A DNA stretch of 64,000 nucleotides from Hyperoplus lanceolatus (GCA_026929865.2 CM049414.1:21998501-22062500); one strand, 5' to 3'; positions 35,363 to 50,440 are shown, numbered from the stretch's first letter. Notes: generated from the sequence alone by a model not told the origin. Program-made: numbers and translations.

Positions 35363-37269
35363 ATGACTTAACATGACAAATTTAACAATACCTGTATCCA
35401 TGTTGAGTCCAATCTCCGCCCCAGCCCCGGTAAAGGCCCCGCTCCACGAAGAGCCGGTCCCAGACTCGCCCTTCCCTCCCAGGTCACATGGCGAGGCGCT
35501 GGGGCCCGGGCCTGAGCTGCCGGAGGCCAGGCGGTGATGAGGCCTGACCGACGGCACCAGCAGAGAACCGTAGCGTGGGTCAAACGCTGTGCCGTACATC
35601 TCGTGAACGCCCGGCCGCGGGTAAGCCGAGCCCTGGGAGCCGATGGCGCCCCCTAGTGAGTAGGGGTGGTGGTGGTGGTGGTGGTGGTGAGACGGGTGCC
35701 AGGTGTCCGGGCTGCTCTGGTGGAGGTGGCTGTGCAGGGAGGCCGGGGAGTACGGGTCCCCAGGGAAGGGCAGCTCTGTGTGGGCAGCGGACAGAGACGA
35801 GACCGACTGATGGTACGAACTGTTCCAGAAAGATGGAGGGAAACTTCTCTGGTTCATAGGGAATGATCCATCTGGGAAGAAATAAAATAAAATACAAAGT
35901 TACATTTTCAAGCTCAAGGCTGCAGGTTCATTGTTAAAAAGAAATTCTTATCACAAGGTCCATTTGTTTTTTTTCCAAAGCTTTCAGCCATTCATTCTGG
36001 CAATACCTTATTTCAAAACAATACCTCTTTTAAATTAGACACGGCAAGCAAAATCACAGTTTTTTTCAAGCACTTTTCAATTTGGTCAAAATATTTTTGG
36101 CTATTTTGCTTCTATCCCATTTCTTCTTTTACAAGTATAATTAAAAGGTCCAAAATGTACATTTAGGTGTTTATTTTACTATACTTTGTCTGTTAGCGTC
36201 ATCTTTACCGACCATTATCTCTGCCTATTTTGGATTTGTACTGAAATAGGTTGTCAAAAATGAAATAAAGATTTGAACTCTGGCTTTATCCAACATTTAG
36301 ATATTTCTTATTTTTAAGAGAAGCAAATTTACTTAGTTTAATTAGTTAGATTTTGCCAAATTTGCATATTTATTCAAACATTTCAGAAAACAATTTAATA
36401 CAATGTATGCCTTTCACATTGTTGAGCTAGTTTAAGATGGATTAATTAGGTGACTTGCCTTATTTAACGACAGAAAATGAGTTGATAGCTAGCTTTAAAA
36501 GTAATTGATTTTTCAATTTTCAAAGCAAGAGTACCAAGTATTTGCTTGTAAGAAATTAAATTACATGTTATTCTTAAAATATGCAGCACTCCTAACGTTA
36601 AGAAATGGAATGAACGAAATGACAACGCTAACTCAACAAATTGTTATAATATATTTTCTGTGCGTCATTTACACCAACTCACTCTTTGAGTTTATATTTC
36701 TATCAAACAAAACAGCAGGGGGGAAACAAACTGCCAACTGAGCCTGAAACAAAAACACACTTTTCTCTCTTAACTGGTAACGTATGGAACAGGTTAACAG
36801 CTACTACACTAATGTCATGATATCCACATAATGATGGATAAAATGTATACAATTCAGCCAATGTCATCTAACAGTATAGAAACTTACTGCAAGAACACAA
36901 TTACAATACATGATCAAGCACTGGTCAATTTGGAGATTTTTGTCTGTTTTGCTTATATAGTAGTCCCCTTTTTTACACTACTATAAATAAAATGCGATAG
37001 AAAAAAATATTTATTTGATTTAAATAATCAACTGGCAAAGCTTCATGCTGATATCTATAAACTAAAAAATGTACCCGATTCCCCTACAGCATCTAGCCTT
37101 AAGAACACACCAGAATTTCTGAAAAGCATTTCATGAGTTCAACAGGAGAAATGTTGTGTCCCGATCATGACCAAAATGCTGTTAGTGGCTCCTCCAGCCT
37201 GCCTGACATACAGATGAAGGAAAACAAGGACACAGACACAGACACACACACACATGAAGAAAAACAACG

Positions 37270-37300
<31 letters not shown>

Positions 37301-37327
37301 AAGGAAAACAACGAAACACACACAGTG

Positions 37328-37367
<40 letters not shown>

Positions 37368-39993
37368 TCACACACACCTCTTAAGGCCTTGTGACTGCTT
37401 GAGGCAGGGTATGCAGCTGTGTGGCTGAGGGCTCGGCTGAAGTGCTCGTCCACCACGGCGCTGATGTCTCCCTGGAAGTAGGTGAAGAGAACGCAGCGGG
37501 AGTTCAGGTACTCGGCTCCCGGCGGCAGATCCTTGTCTTCCTCTTTGATCGCCGGTGGGCCCGGGGGGGCTAGCCTGCTGCCGCTGTCCTGGAGGTCTTG
37601 CATCTTGGAATATAAGGCCAGTTTCTAAAAACACACATGCAGATTAGTACAGTACATATGTGTGTTTATCTTTCACACTATTTTGCATGGACACATTTAT
37701 TTTATACTTTCTTTAGATGTTGTAACATTTGACCTTCAATCCTCACTAAAAATGTCTTTAAAACCCCAAATGTGTGAGATAAATACACCTTCACTATACC
37801 TGCTTATAAACAGAGTGACTTATCATTAGTTTGGAATATGAGGCCAGTTTCTAAAGAAGACATGAAAGTTTATGCATATGGGTGTTTATCTTGAGTCTCT
37901 GTAAAAACACTACCATTTTCTTTTTTAGGGAGATTTTCGATATGTTGAGATTAAAATCAATATAGCCTATAACATTTGACATTCAAACTTCACAAAGAAA
38001 TTTCTTTAAGACCCCAAATGTTTTTAGTATGAGATGAATACATCTTAACTATACCTGCTTATAAACAGAGTGACATATTATTATGTTGGAATACGAGGCC
38101 AGTTTCTAAAAAGGACATGAAAGTTTGTACAGTACATAGTGTCTTGCACACTATTTTGCATGTACACATTTATTCTATACTTTTTTTTTTAGATATTATT
38201 GAGACTTAAACCAATATGAAACATTTGACCTTCAAACCTAACACAATTGTTTTCTTTAAGACCCAAAATGTTTCGATATGAGATAAACACGCCTTAACTA
38301 TACCAACTTATTAACATTAATATTTAATATGTCAAAAAAAAATTGTTTTAACTTTTTATATGTTTTTTGTTTGTGCAATTTCAATGTTCTTCTAGTTTTC
38401 GATATTTAATGTATTTTTTTCCCCCTGTGTAAAGCACCTTGAATTGCTTCATGTTTGAATGCTGCTATATAATATTGCCTTGACTTAAACGCAAATATAA
38501 ATGCATTTGTTACAGCAAGTATGTTATCCCAAGGGTGTGACTTGTAGATCAATGCTGATAGTGGTGGTTTTCATTGTCTTTTAATGATCGCCAATTACAC
38601 CTAATGGTTCACCTGTCTTTAAATGTATCCCTCTAACACTGTATACATTGTAGTACACCGATACAGTAAAATTGAGTGTACTTAGTTGCTTTAAAATACA
38701 ATAACTCTGCACCTCCTTACAGCTGCACACAAAGATATTAACATGCAAACTTTTTCAACACCATCCTTTTACTCTTGTTTTACTCGCTTATATGATAAAT
38801 AGAAACAAAAGTCTAGATTACTGTTCAAAAAACTATATTCATATGCAATTCTGTAAGTTAAGGAAGATGTATAGCTTTTTACAAATTCTTATCACATATA
38901 AATATGTATTGTATAAGCCATAACAAGTAACTCTTGCTAATAAACAGTTAAAACACATATTATAAAAACGTGACGTATAGTAAGGGTATAGTCTCTGGCT
39001 GATTCAGAGTCTGCTTAAGTGACAGACAAAGTGAGTTTTGGCACTATGTGAAATATGCCTGGATGTTGACTGAGAGGTTTTAAGAGAGAGAAAAGCGCTT
39101 TAACAGGTCTGGAAAGGCCTCACGAACCTGCTGCGCACGCATGAAATCTGCTTACAGACAACTTATGTTAAAGTTAAAATGAATACATCATATCTTATTT
39201 ATGATATTGTGACAAACTGTAAAAGAAAAAATATATATATTATCAAGCCGAACATGATTACAAAAAATTGATTTTAATCCTAAATTAGGAGCTTCATTTA
39301 TTTAAAATTGCAAAATTAGGAAGGATGGGAAACTTATGGAACTCAATGTACATCAAAACTGTATAAAACTCTTTAAAAACTTATATAAAACAATATATTA
39401 CACAAATGGTATAATACAATAATTTCAATCTTAGCATAAGTAAAATAAGTAACAATATAAATATATTATTTTTGATCTTTCTACTTTTGACTGGTAAAAG
39501 CTTACCAAAACCGTAACGAAAATATATATACTTTTTAAAGTACAAGACTCCTTATTAACCTTTAAACTAATAGCGAAATCAATTTGAATAAAGTCTGAAA
39601 AAAGTCAAGTTTACCTTTGCTTCATACTTGAAGCTTAACGCACTTGACTTTTTCCTATATTGAACCTTGAACAGAGTTGAATAGTTACATTTTATAAATA
39701 CATTATTCTTAAATGGCTGTATGGGCACTAGTGTGTCTGTTTTACTTTTTGTATTAACCTGCAATTCACTTTTTAATTCATGGTCCAATGAATTTTAATA
39801 ACCTAGAAATAAAAGTTTTCTTTGCATTCAAACAGGTTTCAAGTCCACAGTGCCTGGATAAAGTGGTGTAAGTGCTCATGACAAGAAGATTGTGAAGAAT
39901 ATACACGATGCCTACCTGGTGGTGATAGGGGCTGTAGGAGCTGAAATAAGGCTGCGGACCAAACACTTGGTACATCACATCCAGGCAGCTCAT
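34438..39993 (-). CDS. vgll2: Vestigial-like family member 2 (TEAD cofactor), 4 coding exons
   Basis: Nuclear transcription cofactor that binds TEAD factors; known in vertebrates for skeletal muscle and craniofacial roles. Coding exons in gene order are 39993-39916, 37624-37378, 35871-35392 and 34481-34438; the sum is 849 nt, or 282 aa plus stop. The start MSCLDVMYQVFGPQPYF matches the family start; an in-frame ATG nine codons upstream (40020) is less likely. Exon 2 holds the Vg/TDU motif (YLNSRCVLFTYFQGDISAV, then VDEHFSRALS). Exon 3 begins DGSFPMNQRSFPPSFWNSSY and carries an eight-histidine run; exon 4 ends DKSKDLYWF. All phases agree (0, 1, 1). Whether this is the a or b teleost copy cannot be told from the window. 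A CTTTAAATAA string at 40251-40260 reads TTATTTAAAG in gene direction and may be a weak TATA element. Confidence 0.95.
35045..35290 (-). mobile_element. LINE/SINE 3' end with pentanucleotide tail
   Basis: Read on the minus strand it ends GGGATCAATAAAGTTGTC followed by CTAATx4 (plus-strand ATTAG repeats at about 35056-35077). This is the common 3' end of fish retroposons whose tail is a short tandem repeat. It lies in vgll2 intron 3, same orientation as the gene. The 5' limit is uncertain. Confidence 0.55.
35301..35356. repeat. (TA)n microsatellite in vgll2 intron 3
   Basis: Uninterrupted TA run. The tyrosine/isoleucine extension of the exon 3 frame through it is intronic. Confidence 0.97.
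35392..35871 (-). CDS. vgll2: vgll2 exon 3: C-terminal Ser/Pro/His-rich region
   Basis: 160-codon exon with acceptor CCCAG at 35872-35876 and donor GTATTG (35391-35386). Contains HSHLHQSSPDTWHPS followed by eight His, GGAIGSQGSAYPRPGVHEMY and FDPRYGSLLVP, all matching human VGLL2 order. GC-rich relative to flanks; several long antisense ORFs here are shadows. A (TA)n tract lies 36 bp into the following intron. Confidence 0.93.
37230..37377. repeat. Compound (CA)n/(ACAG)n microsatellite abutting vgll2 exon 2 donor
   Basis: Several CA runs separated by GAAGAAAAACAACG- and GAAGGAAAACAACG-like blocks. It begins at the first intronic base after exon 2 (read on the minus strand as GT/TG repeats), so the splice donor is part of the repeat. 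Confidence 0.95.
37378..37624 (-). CDS. vgll2: vgll2 exon 2: Vg/TDU TEAD-binding domain
   Basis: Opens KLALYSKMQDLQDSG after a TTTTTAG acceptor. It contains a proline/acid linker with IKEEDKD (possible sumoylation-type site) and the TEAD-binding Vg domain. It ends KALRG in phase 1. The donor is GTGTGTGTG, the first bases of a (GT)n tract. A triplicated acceptor region lies directly upstream (37605-38330). Confidence 0.93.
37605..38330 (-). repeat. Three tandem copies of the exon 2 acceptor region, vgll2 intron 1
   Basis: TTGGAATAT(A/G)AGGCCAGTTTCTAAA and the following 220-250 bp occur three times (anchors at 37616, 37842 and 38097; spacing 226 and 255). Shared landmarks are CTTTA(A)GACCCCAAATG, CTATACCTGCTTATAAACAGAGTGAC and CACTATTTTGCATG. 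Each copy includes a TTTAG acceptor and the first bases of exon 2, so copies 2 and 3 are decoy exon starts. Confidence 0.9.
38395..38490 (+). mobile_element. L2-type LINE 3' tail remnant in vgll2 intron 1
   Basis: TGTAAAGCACCTTGAATTGC ... GCTGCTATATAATATTGCC resembles the tail of the L2 element at 21925-21972. Only the 3' end is left. Confidence 0.6.
39916..39993 (-). CDS. vgll2: vgll2 exon 1 (26 codons)
   Basis: Encodes MSCLDVMYQVFGPQPYF through PYHHQ. The donor after CAG is GTAGGC, phase 0. Human VGLL2 has the same first residues and the same break before KLA-YYSKM. Confidence 0.92.
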
Positions 39994-40532
39994 GGCGAAG
40001 AAATCACGGAGAAGAACCAAGCTTCATTGAGAGAGCGTGTCTGTGCAGAAGGAGATGAAAACCGTAATCCCAGTGGAGTGGAGTGGAGTGTGTGAGTGTG
40101 TGTGTGATCGGGGCTGCTCTGCGCTCTTAACGCACTGGACTGCTGCCAGACGCACAGAAGGGAACCTCTCAACCCTCCTCCTCCTCCCCACACACACCCA
40201 GACTCCCCCTAGCCAATCAAAGGCCACAGCTCCACCTCTGCCTTAATGGGCTTTAAATAACAGCACAGGAAAATCATGAGATCTATAAAGTTATTAATTA
40301 CTAAATTGTTATCTACTTACAGAATGGTTGCTTTCGTAGCTTAAAACATGTTTTCACATTCATATTTTTGGATGTTTTATTTTGCACCCTATCAAAGCTG
40401 TTCACCACATATTTTCATAAATTTAGCTAATTTTCAACCAAATTACGATTTTTCTTGTACAGTGTTTATTTTATTTTATTTCAGGTTGGTTGGTCTTGTT
40501 ACATTAGGTTTCTGCATTGGCTCATCTAAGGA

Positions 40533-40905
40533 TTAAAGCGACAACGAGGGAACTTTTAGATTTTGTGATTCTAGTGGTAACTTTGGACTTAAGCGGTAGT
40601 TTTTCTACACTGTTGCGGGGCGTGCATTTGTTTAGGAAGCAAATGAAAGAGAGCCCACATAATACATCACGTTGAGTCTGTATTTATATGTGACTATGTC
40701 AAATTAATAATAGTAATATGGCGATGGTGAAGCAAAGAAAACTTTGATTTGGTACCGTTCAGGAAACACAGGATGTTTCGGTCTGCCTGCCATAAATCCT
40801 TTGGTCTGAGTGCCTGGGAAATCGGACCTGAGCAAAGGCATTAATAATAATAACTATATAAAAATAGTATTGTTTTCACTGATGATCTCGTTGTTTGCCC
40901 CAAAT
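40533..40905. mobile_element. Truncated TTAA-MITE copy upstream of vgll2
   Basis: Begins TTAAAGCGACAACGAGGGAA and runs to CACTGATGATCTCGTTGTTTG, matching the arrangement in the complete short copy at 56624-56868 (CTTTGCACTGATGGTCTCG). The right terminal repeat is missing. Confidence 0.55.
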
Positions 40906-42640
40906 ATAACTGACTATTTGCTTTTATCAGCCTTAAATCATAACGTGATCAGTGAGAATGGCAAACGACAGGATTTATGTTGGAAAGTTATAACTGATTC
41001 AACATCTAAAACCTTATATTGTGGGTAAAGTAGTAATCACATTATTGCCTGTGTGTACTGTTGAAGTTTCTCAAGTGCTTGAAGCCGCAGTTAAGAATGT
41101 AACAACTGGCATTTACTTCTAATTGAATGACTAAACATATCAAACCGACCAATGAGTGGAATGTAATGCTATGAAGTCCCACAATTCCTCAGTGGCCTCC
41201 CAAAATTCTAGAGGTCAAAAGTCAAGTAGTTTGCTCCCAGTTTGGCGCTATTACTAGAGGTTACGGGTCAACCGCAACTTACCCAACTATCATCAAGCAA
41301 CAGGACAGGAACAAATGGGTGAGGGTGAAACCATGATATTATTTGTGTTTATTCACACTGTAGTAAGTTGTTTCCGAGCATTGTTTTGGGAGTACTAATT
41401 ACATTATATTATTTTATTATTGTAAAAAAATTACATAGGCTTGAAAATCATCATGAATTGCTGTGGTTTTCTCAACATAAACCATGTGCTTTGAGAGCCA
41501 AAACATCATCAAAAAAATTGTATCATGCCTTTGTTAATATGAGTTTATATACTGTACAGTCAAAACATTGCACAAGCGTTCAGTGTCAACATTTTCCATC
41601 TCTAAAGATTTTTTCATTAAAGAAAAGAAAATGAAATCAAATTATTATCGTTATGTTTAAATGTAAATAGGCCGGCATAACGTCTCTCTCAAAAAGCCTT
41701 TGCTGGATGCGATTTCGCAGTAAGCCATAAAAATGCATTTCTTAAAGTCTAAGGTTACTCACAAATATTTTTCTCACAACAGCACATTCAACAGCAGGAA
41801 AGTACTCGGGATTCCCAACGCTAACAATATGTTTGGTTATAGTCTGTGTGGAAATGACAGAAATCACAGCTGGGATGTTTGTGGTCAGTTGCACCAATTT
41901 ATTTGGAACTGATCTGTTTACATGATTATATGAAAGTCTCCAGCTGACAGAGGTCATTATAACTGCTAACTGTAACGGAGCAAGATAAGCTTATTTCACA
42001 TGTAAACTGATCATTTTAAAAATCCATGTCACATTTTTAATGGTATCAAAATATCCCATTGAGTTTGTGAAAAAAAACAAACAAGCTGAGCGCATACATG
42101 TTATTCTAATTAACTTGGATCTGATGTTTTGCCTGCACTGACCCAAAATCTACATGACTGCATGTGTGGCCATGTTAGGAAACTTTTAATGAGTAAATAA
42201 GTAGCGTTTTAAGCTGTTTTAAAATACCATTTCAACTTGTGCTTTAAATTAGAACAAAATAAGATATATATGAAGGGACATTTGCACATAGGGATAACCA
42301 TTACGTTATGACCATGGATTGTCCTCTTTGTACTAATAATCTGTTGTACTCATTTTTGAAATTCTGGCACTCGAACGTCCTTTTTGCTGACCCTTGCAAC
42401 AATCGGCACACCTGTTCCCCATAGCGAGTGGCGCAGAGAAGCTATTAAAACCCAGAATATCTCCCATTGAAGTGCAGCTCAGCTCATATCACAGGCACTT
42501 TTCAACCATCAATCTTTGTGTATTATTGAACTGGAAGCACCAAGGTTCAATGAGGAATTTTCCAATCAGAAATGTCTGGCTGTCACTCACGGGTTGTTAT
42601 GAATGTCAGTAGCGAAGGTTACTGTTCGATTTGAGTCCAG
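40906..42640. other. Intergenic, no gene recognised
   Basis: AT-rich sequence with short chance ORFs only. No repeat boundary, RNA gene or splice-bounded exon was recognised. Confidence 0.5.
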
Positions 42641-43792
42641 GGGCCTATTGCATAAAACTAGGACAAGGGATTAACCTAGGATATTTCTGTTATCCTGGCT
42701 TGCGTTAGCCATGATCTGGTTGCATAAAATCGGAGGGACATAAGTTACCATGGAGATTTATCCTAAAGGATAAACTTATTCTGTTGCCTGATTGGCTCAG
42801 TCAGCTGTCACTCCGATCTGAAATCAAGGTGTTTAACAGTTATTCCATGATCTTCCGTGTATTGCTTTATTTTCATTAGCCTGTTTTAAGGTACCACATA
42901 AAAGACTGCATTGTCATTTAGTTAAATAGTTCTTCTTTTTTATTTATTTAACCTGAACCATTTATAATTAACTTAATTATAATTAGATTAAGATGCAATG
43001 ATATAAATTATAATAATTTATGTGATAGTCTGTTCATATTGCAGGCTATATTTATACAATTGATTATCGATGGCAGATGACGTTGCAAGTGTGGGTCAAA
43101 TAAATTCACTTTGTACTTATAACTATATCGAGGTGCATCTGAAACAAAATTCAATATCAATGAAAAATTCCTTTTGTCTGTAATTGAATTCATAAAGTGA
43201 AACTTAAATATATTCTAGAAATTCATTACACATGATGTGAAATTAATCTAGATTAAACATACTTTTCAGAAGGTCGACATTTCTGTATTATAAATCCTTT
43301 TTCTGATTGTATCATCCAAAAAAAGGCCTGACATATTTCACTTCTTGTAATGAATCTATGAAAGTTTCACTTTTTGAATGGACTTTCCGTGATATAATTT
43401 TTTTTAGATGCACCTGCAGACTGCTCACTGTCAACTATTTTATCATATAACAATGCAGGGACATCAAGAACAGTTGGCAGAGAATATATCTCCTGTATGA
43501 AATGAACTGCCCCCTGACTTACGGTTTAAACTAGCAAGGCATTGTGGGAAAATGGGCCGTCTTTTCCATTTTTCCATCAGTAAATCTGTGTTCGATCTTC
43601 GGGTCTACTTCTGATAGCTGTGGGCTGGCACTTAACAGAATTACTTACACCTGGTTTGACAAAGCAGCCCCTTTACATCCTGGATTGGCGTTTATGCAAC
43701 TGACTAATCCAAAGTGCCCAGGCTAGACTTTGTCAAGGCTGGCTTTATCAATCATCCTGGGTGTCTTTATTCCACTTTTATGCAATAGGCCC
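42641..43792. mobile_element. PIF/Harbinger-like non-autonomous element, 1.15 kb
   Basis: Ends GGGCCTATTGCATAAAA and its exact inverse TTTTATGCAATAGGCCC, flanked by a 3-bp CAG duplication (42638-42640, 43793-43795). A 3-bp duplication and GG-starting ends suggest PIF/Harbinger. No transposase or Myb-like ORF is seen inside. Confidence 0.75.
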
Positions 43793-43795
43793 CAG

Positions 43796-46639
<2,844 letters not shown>

Positions 46640-46640
<1 letters not shown>

Positions 46641-49600
46641 CAAATAGTAAACCATAATAAAATAATGAAATAATTGACCCAGACAATCATTTCTACAATA
46701 TCGGGAAAAAAGACTGTCATTACCATACAATTCATAAGACACTTTCATTCAAATGGAAAATTGTCCATCATTCATTTTAATAGCAGAAGTCTCTACACAA
46801 ATTTTTCACAGATTAAAGAATATCTACAGAAATTCAGCAACCCGTTTAACATCATTGCCGTATCAGAAACATGGATTAATGAAGGCAAAGGCATGGACTT
46901 CCAATTAAAGGGGTATAAACTGGTTTGTGTCAACAGAATGAACAAGAGAGGGGGAGGAGTGGCCCTTTTTGTGGATGAAAATATAAGGTTTGAAATCGTA
47001 AATAGCATGTGCACTGCAATTGATAACCTATTGGAATGTGTGACTATTGAAATTCTAATGAAGGATAAGTGTTTAATTATCAGCTGTGTGTACAGAACAC
47101 CCGATTCAAAAATGGAAGACTTTATAGAATACGTGGGAGAACTATTTTCTAAGTCAAATCAAAAGAAGATATTTATCTGTGGGGATACAAACATTGATTC
47201 ACTAAATACTACTAATTCACTGACTGAAGAATTTGTAAATACATAGCATGTTATGGGTATTCAGCCCTTAATTACAAGGCCAAGCAGGATTACAGTAAAT
47301 AGTGCCACGTTAATAGACAACATATTTACGAATGTTATGGGGGATGAAATAGAAAGTGGACTCCTGATTAATGACATAAGCGACCATTTACCTGTATTTG
47401 CTATATACGATTGGAAACAAAAGTTGCAGCAGAGAACAAACAAAGATATATTTGTAAGGTTGGAAACTGATGAGAGGATAGAAGCCCTGAAAAATGACTT
47501 ATTGACGCAAAATTGGGACTCTGTATACAAGGGGAAGGATGTTAATGCAAGTTTCGATTTATTCCTGCAGATATTTCAAAGGCTGTATGATAAAAATTGT
47601 CCACTTAAAAAAAGGGCCTTAAAGCAAAGACATGATAAACAGTGGCTAACTAAATCCTTGATAAATGCTTGCAAAAAGAAAAATACATTGTACAAAAGAT
47701 TCATAAAAGCAAGGACACCAAAGGCGGAGTTAAAATATGAAACCTATCGTAACAAGCTAAATAGCATTCTCAGAGACTGTAAAAAGAAATATTATGGTAT
47801 GTTGTTAGAAACAAATGCAAATCAACCCAAAACATTGTGGGACATAGTAAATACAGTGTTAAGAAATGACAGCAGAATACATAATTATCCTCAGTATTTC
47901 CATGAAAATAACGTTAAGTTTGAATGCATGAACACTGCGGTAAATAAACTAAATGATTTTTTTGTTAATATTGGACCTAATTTAGCAAAAGGTATCTGAG
48001 GGAAGAGTGTAGGGGAGTCTAGTGAAAACTAAGCGTCTCTTCAACACTCCTTGTTTTTGAAGCCAGTCGAGGCCAACGAGATAAGGGAGATATTGCTGAA
48101 AACAAAGACCTCTAAAGACACGCTAGGGTTTCACATGAAAGTAATCAAATCAGTTAAAGAAACTATTATTAAACCCCTAACACACCTTTTTAACCTATCT
48201 TTTCAAACAGGCATTTTTCCTTCTAACATGAAAGTAGCTAAGGTTATACCATTACAGAAGAATGGTGATGAACATTCATTTACTAATTATAGACCAGTCT
48301 CACTTTTAACACAATTTTCTAAAATTCTGGAAAAGTTATTCAGCAATAGACTTGATGAATTCATTACTAAACATCAACTTCTGTATGACAGTCAATTCGG
48401 CTTTAGAAAGAATCATTCCACCCTTGGCTGAATCGGTAGAAATTATTAGTAATGCTATTGATCACAAATTGTACTCTATAGGAATTTTCTTAGACCTCAA
48501 AAAGCATTCGACACTATTAATCATGATATCCTTCTTAATAAACTGGAGAATTATGGCATTCGAGGTTTGGCACATGACTGGGTCAGAAGTTATTTACATG
48601 ACAGGAAACAATTTGTGAAATTAGGGGAGTTAATGGTAAATGGACTTGTATAGCGCTATATCTCCGTTTATCACAGATTCAAAGCGCTTTACATTGTTTT
48701 TTGTACACATTCACCCAGTCACACACACATTCATACACCGATAGCAGCAGCTACCACGCAGGGTAGGCTTAGCACTAGGGTGCTAAGCTAACTAAGCTAA
48801 CTATCGGGAGCAATTCGGGGTTCAGTGTCTTGCCCAGGGACACTTCGACATGTGGCGGGGAGACGGGGGATCGAACCTCCGACCCTGCACACCAGAGGCG
48901 AACTTCCTACCCACTTCGCCACTGCCGCCCCAAAGTTCACATCGACATGCTTAGATATTGTTTGTGGGGTCCCTCAGGGGTCAATCTTGGGGCCGAAATT
49001 ATTCCTGCTTTATATAAATGACATATGTAAAGTGTCAAAAGTCTTAAGGTTAATTTTATTTGCTGACGACACAAACATCTTCTATTCGGGGAAAGATCTG
49101 AATAATATGGTTGTGATCGTAAACATTGAATTGACTAAGTTACATGAGTGGTTAAACCGAAATAAGTCATCACTAAATTTAGAAAAAACTAAATTCATGA
49201 TGTTTGGCAGGAGAGCATCAGATGTCGCTGTAAAAATCAAGGTAAATGGGATTGAAATTCAAAGGGTCAAGCAACACAAAGTCCTAGGGGTAATAATTGA
49301 CAATAAATTAAGCTGGAAACCACAAGTTAGCCATCTCTGGGGCAAAATAGCCAGGAGTATTTCTATACTTTGGAAAGCACAACATTGTTTCAATCAAAAG
49401 GCCTTACTTGTATTATACTGGAGTTTAGTTTCCCCACATCTGCATTACTGTGCTGAAATATGGGGAAACACTTACAAAGGTACATTGCACCCGTTGGAGA
49501 TTCTTCAAAAGAAAGCAATACGAATTATTTACCAAGCCAATTACAGGGCACACACTACTAACTTTTTTATTGAAGGTAGAATTCTCAAATTACGTGATGT

Positions 49601-50164
49601 GGTAAATTACCACACAGTACAAATTATTTACAAGGCTTCAAAAAAAAGCCTTCCAAACAGTTTACAAGTAATGTTTGAAGACAGAGAAGTTTTGCATGAT
49701 TTAAGAAGAAAAGATAAATTCACTGAGAAAAATATACGGACCACACTTAAATCCTTTTCGATTTCTGTAAAGGGTATTAAGCTGTGGAATGGACTTGATG
49801 AAGTTGTCACAGGGAGTTGCAGTTTGCGCAATTTCAAAGCAAATTATGTTTAAAAAATTATTGAAAATTACAGACTAATAACCTGAGCACAATGTCAATG
49901 TCACTTACATATCAATATTGTAAAGAATAATACAGGCCAGCAGTCAGACCTGTTTTTGAATACTTTTGCAGAAGTGTTTTGACTACCAGTTAAGAAATGG
50001 AACAGGCCAAATACAAGGCCACTTCACACTTTATACACTTGGCATTGTCACAGAAAAACTGAACTGTGCTGAACTGATCTTAAAAGCTGAAGCAATTACA
50101 TTAAAATTGACTGTGTATTGGACTGCAGATTCTTAAAAAAAAAAAAAAAAAAAATGTATGGTTT

Positions 50165-50210
<46 letters not shown>

Positions 50211-50440
50211 GCTATATATAAAAAAAAATAGTTTTTTGTTTTATTTTTATTTTCTGTAACAGTAACTGTGTATCTGAATCCGAATTTGATGAAAATGGGG
50301 GCGGGACCTGATAAGCCTTTGGCTTCTTCCGTCTCCCTTCGGACAACACAAAGTATGATGTATGAATATTTGCAAGAGAAAATTGTGTATTGTGTGGAAT
50401 TGTCCGAAAGAATAATAAATAAATAAATAAATAAATAATA
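46640..50440 (+). mobile_element. Near-full-length LINE ORF2 (endonuclease + reverse transcriptase), inactive
   Basis: Frames in order: 46674-47246 gives an APE-type endonuclease (LSIIHFNSRSLYTN, VSETWINEG, RGGGVALFVDE, ICGDTNIDSL); 47253-47999 completes it (NDISDHLPVFAIY); 48051-48431 starts the reverse transcriptase (FTNYRPVSLLTQFSKILEKL, DSQFGFRKNHST); and from 48935 CGVPQGSILGPKLF and the catalytic FADDTN follow to a stop at 49853. Frameshifts near 47250, 48000 and 48430 and a SINE at 48632-48932 break it. The 3' UTR holds (A)n, (TA)n and an (AAAT)n tail at 50417-50437. Same family as 1526-4290; CR1/L2/Jockey group inferred. Confidence 0.9.
48632..48932 (-). mobile_element. tRNA-derived SINE with L2-like tail, inside the LINE
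   Basis: On the minus strand it starts with a tRNA-like pol III promoter: A box TGGCGAAGTGGG, then B box GGTTCGATCCC about 40 nt later. Next come the common fish SINE body GTCGAAGTGTCCCTGGGCAA and a tail TGTAAAGCGCTTTGAA ... TATAGCGCTATACAAG, ending in CATTTACCATT. The tail resembles L2 LINE 3' ends. Removing it joins VKLGEF to TSTCLDIVCGVPQG in frame, so it entered an already formed LINE copy. Confidence 0.85.

Noticed and set aside
35300..35391. Extension of vgll2 through a repeated Tyr/Ile tail
   Set aside because: It is the (TA)n tract read past a valid donor at 35391; exon 4 at 34481-34438 supplies the conserved end.
35575..35897. Several long ORFs overlapping vgll2 exon 3 on both strands
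   Set aside because: Shadows of a GC-rich coding exon; only the frame with MNQRSFPPSFWN matches the family and splices in phase.
48825..49853. 342-codon ORF as one protein
   Set aside because: Its first 36 codons are antisense SINE sequence; only the part from about 48935 is LINE reverse transcriptase.
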